DNA from: a bacterium
GTDB taxonomy: Bacteria; Vulcanimicrobiota; Vulcanimicrobiia; Vulcanimicrobiales; SCRA01
Reading direction: 5' to 3'
NCBI GenBank assembly: GCA_028869325.1
Contig: JAGWST010000388.1
Span: 1 to 5,520 of the forward strand
DNA length: 5,520 nucleotides
A program made the translations under genes and the position numbers. Below, piece after piece: positions 1-5,520 of the stretch; position 1 is the first letter of the stretch; each line of letters opens with the position of its first letter. The notes beneath the pieces are model-generated. The model was not told where the DNA came from and searched no databases. It was given only the letters and a program-made list of their open reading frames with translations.

Positions 1-1200
1 CGCGGGCGCATCGCGCTGGTCAAGGCGGTCGCCGAGGGCTATCTGGATCTGCTCTCGCCCGGTTTCGTCCACCAGATGTCGGAGTGTCTGGACTGCCGTG
101 CCTGCGAGGCCGTCTGCCCCTCGGGCGTGGAGTACGGCAAGCTGCTGGAGCCGGCGCGCACGCAGATCAACCGCGTCATGCCGCGCGGCCCCGTGAGCCG
201 CGGCGTGCGCGGCTTCCTGCTGCACACGCTCTTCGGCTCGCCGGCGATGCTGCGGGCCGTCTCGCGCGTGCTGTGGTTCGTCCAGCGCTCCGGCCTGCAG
301 GCCTTGGCAAAGTCGAGCGGCCTGGCGCGCCTGTTCGGCATGGAGTCGCTGCTGGAGCTGGCGCCCCGCATCAGCGATAGGTTCTTCGTGCCGCGCGACC
401 AGCGCTGGCAGCCCAACGGCGCGAAGAAGGCGACCGTGGTGCTGCACGCCGGCTGCATCATGGCCACCGCGTTCGCCGAGATCGATGAGGCGAGCGTGCG
501 CGTCTTGCAGCGCGCCGGCTGCGAGGTGCTGGCGCCCTCGGCTCAAGGCTGCTGCGGCGCGATCACCGTGCACGCCGGCGACATGGATGCCGGCCGCACG
601 CTGGCCAAGCGCAATATCGCGGCCTTCGAGGGCTCCGGCGCCGACTACTACATCATCAACGCGGCGGGCTGCGGCTCGACGCTCAAGGAGTACGGCCACC
701 TCTTCCACGAGGAGCCGGCGTGGCACGAGCGCGCGCAGGCCTTCGCTTCGAAGGTGCGCGACATCACGGAGTTCCTCGACGAGATCGGCATCGACGAGCA
801 TCTCGGGCGCATCGAGACGACGGTCACCTACCAAGAGCCCTGTCACCTGGCGCACGCGCAGCGCATCACGCAGGCGCCGCGCAATCTGGTCGGCAAGATC
901 CCAGGCGTGACGCTGGTCGAGATGGCGGAGAGCTCGCTCTGCTGCGGCAGCGCCGGCATCTACAACCTCACGCAGCCGGAGATGTCGCAGCGTCTCATGG
1001 AGCGCAAGGCCAAGAACGTCGCGGCGACGGGTGCCAGCTGCTGCATGACGGCGAACCCCGGTTGCCAGCTCCAGGTGCAGGCGGGCCTGCGGCGCGCGGG
1101 CAGCGCGATGAGCGTACGCCATGTGATCGAGCTGCTGGACGAGTCCTATCGCATCGCCGACCGGGAGGCTCCTAGCCGCGATACTCCCGCCACTCGGTGA
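1..1200 (+). CDS. glcF: Glycolate oxidase iron-sulfur subunit GlcF (5'-partial)
   Basis: GlcF carries electrons from the flavin subunits (GlcD/GlcE) during oxidation of glycolate to glyoxylate. The frame is open from base 1, so the first in-frame ATG at base 76 is internal and not the true start. In the visible 399 residues, a [4Fe-4S] ferredoxin motif CLDCRACEAVCP lies at about residues 29-40. Two cysteine-rich CCG domains follow: one with GCI, QGCCG and AGCGS elements, and one with EPCH, SLCCGSAGIYN, SCCMTANPGC elements. The opening RGRI...EG resembles the stretch just after the first ferredoxin cluster in E. coli GlcF, so about 45-55 N-terminal residues, including that cluster, lie outside the window. 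A ferredoxin part fused to two CCG domains favours GlcF over LutA, which lacks the ferredoxin. A related 2-hydroxyacid oxidase subunit remains possible. glcD/glcE would be expected upstream. The last 29 bases overlap the convergent SnoaL-like gene. Confidence 0.9.
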   Translation, partial: RGRIALVKAVAEGYLDLLSPGFVHQMSECLDCRACEAVCPSGVEYGKLLEPARTQINRVMPRGPVSRGVRGFLLHTLFGSPAMLRAVSRVLWFVQRSGLQALAKSSGLARLFGMESLLELAPRISDRFFVPRDQRWQPNGAKKATVVLHAGCIMATAFAEIDEASVRVLQRAGCEVLAPSAQGCCGAITVHAGDMDAGRTLAKRNIAAFEGSGADYYIINAAGCGSTLKEYGHLFHEEPAWHERAQAFASKVRDITEFLDEIGIDEHLGRIETTVTYQEPCHLAHAQRITQAPRNLVGKIPGVTLVEMAESSLCCGSAGIYNLTQPEMSQRLMERKAKNVAATGASCCMTANPGCQLQVQAGLRRAGSAMSVRHVIELLDESYRIADREAPSRDTPATR

Positions 1201-1516
1201 CGCAGCCTGCGCTGAAGCGGATCAGCGCGCCCATCTCCGTGGCGTGCGAGCCCTCGCCGTTCTCGTGGCGCATGGCGAAGGTGAAGGCGATGAAGGCCGT
1301 CTCACCGTCGAGGACCACGTCGCCCACCACCACGCGTACCGCCGAGCCCGCCGCGAAGAAGTTACGCATGAAGTCGCGGATCTGCTCGCGCCCGCGCAGC
1401 GGCTCGCGTCCAGGCTCACGGTAGATGGCGTCGACGGCGAAGAGCGCGGCGGCGGCATCGGCGTTGCCGGCGTGCCATGCGTCGATCAGCCGTTGCAGTA
1501 GCGCGTAGAAGCTCAC
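1172..1516 (-). CDS. SnoaL/NTF2-like small protein
   Basis: A 114-residue protein that looks like a single-domain SnoaL-like/NTF2-like fold, a cone-shaped alpha+beta barrel used by small hydrolases, isomerases and ligand-binding proteins. Family-like signs are an N-terminal helix with LIDAWHAGNADAAAALFA, then AIYREPG and LRGREQIRDFMRNFF, then strands such as VVVGDVVLDGETAFIAFTF, and a C-terminal VTEWREYRG. This order is typical of the family, but the substrate cannot be named. I chose the GTG at 1516-1514 because it makes a GTGA overlap with the Nudix stop, suggesting translational coupling, and because a weak GAGGA lies about 12 bases upstream. The open frame extends further upstream, to 1750, but only inside the Nudix gene in another frame. 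The stop is TAG, and the last 29 bases are antisense to the end of glcF. Confidence 0.8.
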   Translation of the reverse strand: MSFYALLQRLIDAWHAGNADAAAALFAVDAIYREPGREPLRGREQIRDFMRNFFAAGSAVRVVVGDVVLDGETAFIAFTFAMRHENGEGSHATEMGALIRFSAGCVTEWREYRG

Positions 1517-2109
1517 GCGCTCAAACGATCCTCGGCCGGCGTCTCTCCGTCGCTGCCGAGTGCGTCGGCCAGCCGTTGTAGAATGCGTCCCGTAGCGCCC
1601 CAGATGTGGTGCGGCCCGTAATCGAAGACCACGACGTTGCGCTCGCGCCCGCGCATCACCTTGGTACCGTAGCGCATGGCTCCGGGGCGCAGTATCTCCG
1701 CCAGCGGAACTTCGAAGATCTCGTCGATCTCGCCGTCGCTGCAGAGCCACGGCTGGCGCATCGGCAGGTAGCCGACGTAGGGGGCGATCGCAAAGTCGGT
1801 CGCCACGGTCGAGATGTCGGGGAGACGCCCCAGCACCCGTACCCGCGTGGGCGGCACCCCGAGCTCTTCTTCCAGCTCACGCAGCGCCGTCTGCTCCAAA
1901 TGCTCGCCGTCGGCGGGGTCCCAGCGACCGCCCGGCAGGCTGACCTCGCCGGGATGGAGGCGTAGGCTGTAGTTACGCCGCGTAAACGGGAGCACCAACT
2001 CGCCACCGCCAGCGGGGACCAGCAGGGCGATCACGGCCGCCTTGCGCCCGCGAATCGCCGGTGCCGGCGTCAAAGCCGAGAGGCGCGCCGCGACCGCGTC
2101 GATATCCAT
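1513..2109 (-). CDS. Nudix hydrolase, CoA pyrophosphatase type (NudL/NUDT7-8-like)
   Basis: A 198-residue Nudix hydrolase, probably cleaving CoA or acyl-CoA to 3',5'-ADP and (acyl-)phosphopantetheine. Residues 40-61 (TRRNYSLRLHPGEVSLPGG core) match the UPF0035 signature that marks the CoA-active subgroup, and the catalytic Nudix helix follows with RELEEELGV at 77-85, supplying the metal-binding glutamates. Downstream, LPDISTVATDFAIAPYVGY and HHIWGATGRIL resemble the corresponding parts of E. coli NudL. The spacing between PGG and RE is 15 residues, one more than in the NUDT7/8 proteins I recall. The frame stays open up to 2220, through the tRNA gene, so I placed the start at the ATG at 2109 (MDIDAVAARLSAL), just before conserved sequence. 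No strong ribosome site precedes it; AGGTCGA about 18 bases away is poor. An ATG at 2145 is possible but overlaps the last base of the tRNA. Substrate is inferred, not shown. Confidence 0.88.
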   Translation of the reverse strand: MDIDAVAARLSALTPAPAIRGRKAAVIALLVPAGGGELVLPFTRRNYSLRLHPGEVSLPGGRWDPADGEHLEQTALRELEEELGVPPTRVRVLGRLPDISTVATDFAIAPYVGYLPMRQPWLCSDGEIDEIFEVPLAEILRPGAMRYGTKVMRGRERNVVVFDYGPHHIWGATGRILQRLADALGSDGETPAEDRLSA

Positions 2110-2144
2110 AGCAACGAATCTTCGACCTGCCGCTGGCCTCTCCA

Positions 2145-2219
2145 TGGCTGGGGTGGATGGATTCGAACCATCGCATGGCGGTTCCAAAGACCGCTGCCTT
2201 ACCGCTTGGCTACACCCCA
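2145..2219 (-). tRNA. tRNA-Gln (anticodon UUG), CCA encoded
   Basis: Reading the minus strand from 2219, the 7-bp acceptor TGGGGTG pairs perfectly with CACCCCA at the 3' end. The D arm contains GCCAAGCGGTAAGGC. The anticodon stem GCGGT/ACCGC is perfect and encloses the loop CTTTGGA, with U33 and anticodon UUG at 2187-2185, reading CAA and CAG. The T arm GATGG-TTCGAAT-CCATC is standard. Position 73 is G (base 2148), as expected for bacterial tRNA-Gln, and CCA follows directly at 2147-2145. Total length is 75 bases with no variable-arm expansion. G37 follows G36, a context recognised by the TrmD m1G37 methyltransferase in other tRNAs. The Nudix gene begins 35 bases downstream on the same strand with no visible terminator between, so read-through transcription is possible. 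Confidence 0.97.
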
Positions 2220-2400
2220 TCGCGGACGCGACGGAGCGCCGTATGCACCTTCGCGGCTGCCTCTTCCTGCAAAGGCGCTCGGCGCACCACCCGGCTCACA
2301 GGTGCTAACCGGACCCTCGTCCCACAAGGCCCCGGCCGCTCACTTCGCCAACGTACCGTCCCTAAACATTGACCTGCGTGTTCATCGGGAGGTCATGCGC
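2220..2400. other. Divergent intergenic region between tRNA-Gln and lipoprotein gene
   Basis: This stretch of about 180 bases must hold the promoters for the tRNA (minus strand) and the lipoprotein gene (plus strand). I see no convincing -35/-10 pair on either strand. On the minus strand, CATACG lies about 20 bases before the tRNA, but it matches the -10 consensus poorly and the nearest -35-like TTGCAG is too far away. A plus-strand frame is open from 2206 into the lipoprotein, but its translation before 2395 shows no conserved features and starts inside the tRNA, so I treat it as non-coding. No repeat or operator-like palindrome stood out. Confidence 0.5.
2387..2393 (+). promoter_or_regulatory. 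Ribosome binding site of the lipoprotein gene
   Basis: GGGAGGT is a strong Shine-Dalgarno sequence. The ATG at 2395 is only 2 bases from its GGAGG core, too close for normal initiation, while the ATG at 2401 is 8 bases away. This decides the start in favour of 2401. Confidence 0.8.
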
Positions 2401-3024
2401 ATGCATCTACGACTGGGAGGACCGCTCGTCGTACTCCTCATGCTTGGGGCCCTCGCCGCTTGCGGCGGCGGAGGGAGCGGCGGATCCTCGGGCACGCCCT
2501 CGGCACCGGCGACTTCGGCGAGCTCGAACACGCTGATACCGCCGACCGCAATGAGCCAGACCGGGCCGTCGTTCGGCGGCTACACACCGAACTACTGGTA
2601 TCCGGCGAACAACGCCAGCCCTCTGCCCAACGAGCCCCCCGCGACGCTAACCACGTCGACGACGGCGATCGCCAATCTGCCGGGAGCGGCGATCACCGGC
2701 ACCCAGCTCGCCAACTTCACGATCAGCTACTCCGTGACCCTGACGTTCCAGGGGTGCCCCTGGTTCTCACCGGTCACCGTGCCGAGCTCCATCTCGACCG
2801 CGGCTTCGCACCAGTTCTTCGAGTACACCTACGACCTCACGGCCAACACGGCGCTGACCGCTTGCAATCCGACAGGGTTCAGCGTGACGGGACAGAGCAT
2901 CACCTTCACCGGCTTCCAAGAGGCCGGACCCACCCCGCCGCCGGGATCGACCGTCGAGCCCAGTACCTACGTGCAGACCTTTACGGCCGGCCACAAGTAC
3001 GTCGTCGTTCTGACCGGAACATAG
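2401..3024 (+). CDS. Secreted lipoprotein of unknown function
   Basis: A 207-residue protein with a classical lipoprotein signal: a short N-region with one Arg, a hydrophobic core (PLVVLLMLGALAA), and the lipobox LAAC with the lipidated Cys at residue 21. A glycine/serine/threonine/alanine-rich linker follows at 22-45, a flexible tether often seen after the lipidated Cys. The rest is rich in Thr, Ser, Pro and aromatic residues (TPNYWYPANNASP, FTISYSVTLTF, FFEYTYDL, YVQTFTAGHKYVVVLTGT), suggesting a small beta-sandwich on the membrane surface. Two further cysteines, at 119 and 155, could form a disulfide. There is no transmembrane segment beyond the signal. I recognise no family or catalytic motif, so no function is assigned. 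The gene is monocistronic: divergent from tRNA-Gln and convergent with hpnG, whose stop is 37 bases away. Confidence 0.85.
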   Translation: MHLRLGGPLVVLLMLGALAACGGGGSGGSSGTPSAPATSASSNTLIPPTAMSQTGPSFGGYTPNYWYPANNASPLPNEPPATLTTSTTAIANLPGAAITGTQLANFTISYSVTLTFQGCPWFSPVTVPSSISTAASHQFFEYTYDLTANTALTACNPTGFSVTGQSITFTGFQEAGPTPPPGSTVEPSTYVQTFTAGHKYVVVLTGT

Positions 3025-3042
3025 GGTAGGAGCATCGGCCGC

Positions 3043-3058
3043 CGGCGCGCGAGCGCCG
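3043..3058. terminator. Possible bidirectional terminator hairpin between convergent genes
   Basis: CGGCGC and GCGCCG form a perfect 6-bp GC-only stem around GCGA, a GNRA-type tetraloop on the plus strand. It sits in the 37-base gap between the lipoprotein stop and the hpnG stop, where a shared terminator is expected. There is no T-run on either side, so it is not a canonical intrinsic terminator. In DNA this GC-rich, a short hairpin can also arise by chance. Confidence 0.35.
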
Positions 3059-3061
3059 CGT

Positions 3062-3670
3062 TCAGCCCAGAGCCTCGGCGAGCACTAGCGCCGCGGTGCG
3101 GGCGCAACGTGGCGCCTCGCGCGCGAGCCACGGCAACTGCCGCAGCGCCCGCGGATCGAGCATCGCCCTCACTGGGCGCAGCCAACGCGCCGAGATCTCG
3201 CATTGCGGCGTATCCAGGATCACGCGCACCGCCGCGATGCGCTTGGCAACGATGCGCCCGGTCTCCAGATCGGCCGCGGCGTAACCTCGTTCGGCCCAGA
3301 TGCGACGGTTGTCGCCCGTGACCAGCATCGCGCCGGTCAACAGCGGCGCGCGCAACGGCTGCAATCCCAGCCGGCGCGCCGCCTCCTCCAGGGCAGCGGC
3401 CAACGCCGCATCGCAGATCAGCATCTCTCCGTCCGGGCGCAGCACGCGATCCGGAATGATGACCGCGCCGGTAGCGAGATCGCTACGCAGCCCGCCGGCC
3501 AAGCCGCAGCTGATGACGCAATTGCCCAATCCCTGCGCCGCACGCCGGCGATTGAGCGCCATACCGCCCTCCACCACGCGCACCCCAGGCGCCGCTCGCC
3601 GGGCGGCCACCGCCTCAACCCGCGTCGCGGTGACGACCGTGACCGCGCCGCGCTCAATTCGTGTAGCCAT
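3062..3670 (-). CDS. hpnG: Hopanoid-associated phosphorylase HpnG
   Basis: A 202-residue member of the nucleoside phosphorylase/MTA-SAH nucleosidase fold. In characterised hopanoid producers, HpnG removes adenine from adenosylhopane, leading to ribosylhopane. Visible features are an N-terminal strand (VTVVTATRVEAVAARR), the glycine-rich SCGLAGGL at about 54-61, which corresponds to the phosphate/ribose-binding region, GAVIIPDRVL at 68-77, the LLTGAMLVTGD stretch at 110-120, and ADLETG at 133-138, in place of the usual DME(S/T) ribose-contacting motif. The assignment rests on these features plus the hpnA/hpnH context. The ATG at 3670 overlaps the end of hpnA by 17 bases, and no strong ribosome site precedes it, suggesting coupling to hpnA translation. 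The longer open frame to 3796 lies inside hpnA and is not needed. The protein probably acts in the cytoplasm or at the inner membrane face, since its substrate is a lipid. Confidence 0.88.
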   Translation of the reverse strand: MATRIERGAVTVVTATRVEAVAARRAAPGVRVVEGGMALNRRRAAQGLGNCVISCGLAGGLRSDLATGAVIIPDRVLRPDGEMLICDAALAAALEEAARRLGLQPLRAPLLTGAMLVTGDNRRIWAERGYAAADLETGRIVAKRIAAVRVILDTPQCEISARWLRPVRAMLDPRALRQLPWLAREAPRCARTAALVLAEALG

Positions 3671-4634
3671 GCGTCCGGTACCACGTAACGGCACGCTCCA
3701 ATGCCCCGCGCACCGGCGTGGCGTCGTAGCCCAGCTCGACAGCCGCCTTGCCGCAGTCGACGTGCATGCGGCAGCGCGACATCCGCACACCCTCAAGAGG
3801 GACGAACGGCTCGGCCTCCCGTTGCAGGTAGCGGCAGCGCAGCTCGTCGAGCCAGCCTGCGGCCCACGCGAGGGCGTACGGGATCCGCCAGCGCGGAGCG
3901 GGCAGACCCGTGACCTCGGCGAGCATCCGCCACAAATCGTCGAGGCCCAGATTCGTGCCGCCGATCAGATAGCGCTCGCGCGGCCGCCCGCGCTCCAGCG
4001 CCGCCACGTGCGCCCGCGCCACGTCTTCTACCGCCACCAGATTCAGGCCACCCGGCGGCGGTGCGGCCGGGATGCGCCCGCGCGCGAAGTCGAGCACCAG
4101 GCGCCCCGTCGGCGTCGGCCGCCGATCGCCCGGGCCAACGGGCGTCGTCGGTAGCACCAGCACCACCGGCAACTGAGCCGCCAGCGCCGCGCGCTCCGCG
4201 TCGACCTTGGACTGGTGGTACGCGGAGTGCCCAGAGGTCGCGGCCCAGTCTTCCTCCGTGGCAAGGCGCTCCGCGCGCGCCTCGCCGACGGTTGCGGAGC
4301 TCGAGGTGACCACGGCCCGCTCGACGCCCGCGATGCGCGCCGCCTCCAACAGGCCGGCGGTGCCCTCGACGTTGACGCGATGCATCATCTGCCGGTCGCG
4401 CGGCGCGAACGAGTAGAGCGCCGCGCAATGCACCAGATACCGGCAGCCCTGCAAGGCGCGCACGAGATCGCCGCTGTTGCGCAGGTCGCCGATCGCCATC
4501 TCGCAGCCGGCGATCTCCCTGCCGCTCTCGCGCGCCAGCGCGCGCACGCGATACCCCGCCGCCAGCAGCTCGCGCAGGACGTGGCCGCCGACGAAACCGC
4601 TGGCTCCGGTCAGGAAGACGCGCTCAGTTGGCAA
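3654..4634 (-). CDS. hpnA: Hopanoid-associated NAD(P)-dependent epimerase/reductase HpnA
   Basis: A 326-residue extended short-chain dehydrogenase/reductase. The N-terminal TGASGFVGG (residues 9-17) is the GxxGxxG Rossmann loop, D50 lies in the GDLRN motif, HCAA follows at 69-72, the catalytic Ser region is VTSSSATVG (from 109), and YHQSK at 139-143 carries the catalytic Tyr and Lys. VLPTTPVGPGDRRPTPTGRLV and the C-terminal substrate region match what I recall of the hopanoid-associated sugar epimerase family. The true reaction is not settled. The proteins also resemble dihydroflavonol-reductase-like SDRs, so a reductase acting on a hopanoid intermediate is conceivable. The start is a TTG at 4634, which gives the expected length with the Rossmann motif right after the N-terminus. 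No ATG or GTG lies nearby in frame, and the next ATG is about 38 codons upstream inside hpnH. The first 11 bases overlap the hpnH end. Confidence 0.88.
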   Translation of the reverse strand: MPTERVFLTGASGFVGGHVLRELLAAGYRVRALARESGREIAGCEMAIGDLRNSGDLVRALQGCRYLVHCAALYSFAPRDRQMMHRVNVEGTAGLLEAARIAGVERAVVTSSSATVGEARAERLATEEDWAATSGHSAYHQSKVDAERAALAAQLPVVLVLPTTPVGPGDRRPTPTGRLVLDFARGRIPAAPPPGGLNLVAVEDVARAHVAALERGRPRERYLIGGTNLGLDDLWRMLAEVTGLPAPRWRIPYALAWAAGWLDELRCRYLQREAEPFVPLEGVRMSRCRMHVDCGKAAVELGYDATPVRGALERAVTWYRTHGYTN

Positions 4635-5520
4635 CGGCCGCGCGCACCATCTCGCGGAGCGAGGCCGTGGTCGCCAGCACGGCGGTCGGCTCGTAGCCGC
4701 AGTGGGCCATGCAGTTCTCGCACTTGGGATTCCGTCCGCGTCCATACTTGGACCAGTCGGTCTCCTCGATGAGCTCCTTGTACGTGGCGGCGTAGGGCGC
4801 ATCGGACATGAGATAGCACGGACGCTGCCAGCCGAAGACGGTGTAGCAGGGGATGCCCCACGGCGTGCACTGGTAGTCGACCTTTCCCTCGAGGAAATCG
4901 AGGTAGAGCGGGCTGTGGTTGAGGCGCCATCTCTTGCGCTTACCGCCGGCAAAGGCCTCGCGGAAGATCGCGCGCGTGCGCTCCACGCCCAGAAAGTGCT
5001 CCTGGTCGGGGGCCTTCTCGTAGGCGTAGCCCGGCGAGATCTGCATCATGTCGACTTTGAGATCGTCGTTCAGATAGTCGAGCACGTCGCGAATCGACTG
5101 CGCGTCGTCTTGATTGAAGAACGTCGTGTTCGTGAAGACACGGAAGCCGCGCGCCTTGGCATCCTTGATCGCCTCCACGGCCTTGTCGAAGACACCCTCG
5201 CGGCAGACCGACTTATCGTGCCGCTCGCGCATGCCGTCCAAATGGATCATCCAAGCGAAGTAGACGGATGGCTTGAAGAGATCGATCTTCTTCTGCAAGA
5301 GCAGCGCGTTGGTGCAGAGAAAGACGAAGCGCTTGCGCTCGATCAGCGCCTCCACGATCTGCGGCATCTGCTCGTGCACCAGCGGCTCACCGCCGGCGAT
5401 CGAGACGATCGGCGCGCCGCACTCCTCGACCGCGGCGACGCACTGCTCGACCGAGAGGCGCTTGCGCAGGATGTCGGTGGGGTGTTGAATCTTACCGCAA
5501 CCGGCGCAGGCGAGGTTGCA
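4624..5520 (-). CDS. hpnH: Adenosyl-hopene transferase HpnH, radical SAM (5'-partial)
   Basis: HpnH uses S-adenosylmethionine and a [4Fe-4S] cluster to generate the 5'-deoxyadenosyl radical and join it to diploptene, giving adenosylhopane, the first step in extending the hopanoid side chain. The frame is open to the window edge. The first visible residues are CNLACAGCGK, the CX3CX2C motif that binds the cluster, followed by the SAM-binding GGEP at residues 43-46. The body includes TNALLLQKKIDLF and MIHLDGMRERHDKSVC, typical of the family. The C-terminal half (about residues 130-298) resembles DUF3463 and contains CTPWGIPCYTVFGWQRPCY and a second cysteine set, C267-x2-C270-x3-C274 (CENCMAHCGYEP). 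Only about 30-40 N-terminal residues are missing, so the visible 298 residues are nearly the full protein. It is the first of three overlapping genes; its promoter is outside the window. Confidence 0.95.
   Translation of the reverse strand, partial: CNLACAGCGKIQHPTDILRKRLSVEQCVAAVEECGAPIVSIAGGEPLVHEQMPQIVEALIERKRFVFLCTNALLLQKKIDLFKPSVYFAWMIHLDGMRERHDKSVCREGVFDKAVEAIKDAKARGFRVFTNTTFFNQDDAQSIRDVLDYLNDDLKVDMMQISPGYAYEKAPDQEHFLGVERTRAIFREAFAGGKRKRWRLNHSPLYLDFLEGKVDYQCTPWGIPCYTVFGWQRPCYLMSDAPYAATYKELIEETDWSKYGRGRNPKCENCMAHCGYEPTAVLATTASLREMVRAAVAN

Noticed and set aside
76..1200. ATG at base 76 as the glcF start
   Set aside because: The frame is open and homologous to GlcF before it (RGRI...EG), and the ATG sits three residues before a ferredoxin cluster, so the gene is cut by the window edge.
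2145..2219. tRNA-Gln as an integration site for a mobile element
   Set aside because: No integrase, no repeated tRNA 3' end and no foreign-looking DNA is visible in the window.
2220..2280. Sigma70-like promoter for tRNA-Gln (TTGCAG ... CATACG, minus strand)
   Set aside because: The spacing is about 21 bases and the -10 matches only 3 of 6 positions.
2345..2370. Promoter for the lipoprotein (TTCGCC ... TAAACA)
   Set aside because: Spacing is only 13 bases and the -35 match is poor.
2206..2400. N-terminal extension of the lipoprotein from the upstream ATG
   Set aside because: It begins inside the tRNA, lacks conserved features, and would bury the signal peptide. The strong ribosome site points to 2401.
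3300..4154. Long plus-strand open frame antisense to hpnG and hpnA
   Set aside because: Its translation is Arg/Ala/Pro-rich with no recognisable domain, and both genes beneath it on the minus strand have clear motifs. This is a typical shadow in GC-rich coding DNA.
4215..4772. Plus-strand open frame antisense to hpnA/hpnH
   Set aside because: Low-complexity Arg/Ala-rich translation opposite well-supported genes, with no ribosome site noted.

Overview
This is a GC-rich window (roughly two thirds G+C by eye). It suggests a diderm, Gram-negative-type bacterium: it carries hopanoid side-chain genes and a lipoprotein with a clear lipobox. The phylum cannot be fixed from the sequence alone. Acidobacteriota, Eremiobacterota-like lineages and some Proteobacteria would all fit. 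Gene density is high, and several gene boundaries overlap.

Layout, left to right. (1) Bases 1-1200, + strand: the 3' part of glcF, the iron-sulfur subunit of glycolate oxidase, cut by the left edge. (2) Bases 1172-2219, - strand, read right to left: a tRNA-Gln(UUG) with encoded CCA, then a CoA-type Nudix hydrolase, then a small SnoaL/NTF2-like protein whose GTG start overlaps the Nudix stop as GTGA. The small protein's 3' end overlaps the end of glcF tail to tail by 29 bases. (3) Bases 2401-3024, + strand: a short secreted lipoprotein of unknown function, transcribed divergently from the tRNA. (4) Bases 3062-5520, - strand, read right to left: hpnH (cut by the right edge), hpnA and hpnG, joined by overlaps of 11 and 17 bases.

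The hpn genes are the functional core. HpnH is a radical SAM enzyme that joins the 5'-deoxyadenosyl group to the C30 hopene diploptene, giving adenosylhopane. HpnG releases adenine from adenosylhopane on the way to ribosylhopane and bacteriohopanepolyols. HpnA is an extended SDR protein annotated as a hopanoid-associated sugar epimerase; its exact reaction is the most open question in the window. The overlaps predict one polycistronic, translationally coupled unit. The Nudix/SnoaL pair and glcF have no evident link to hopanoids.

I found no CRISPR array, insertion sequence, phage gene or clearly new multigene system. The most useful leads are the HpnA assignment in its tight H-A-G order, the unknown lipoprotein, and the Nudix reading frame that runs open through the tRNA and must be trimmed.
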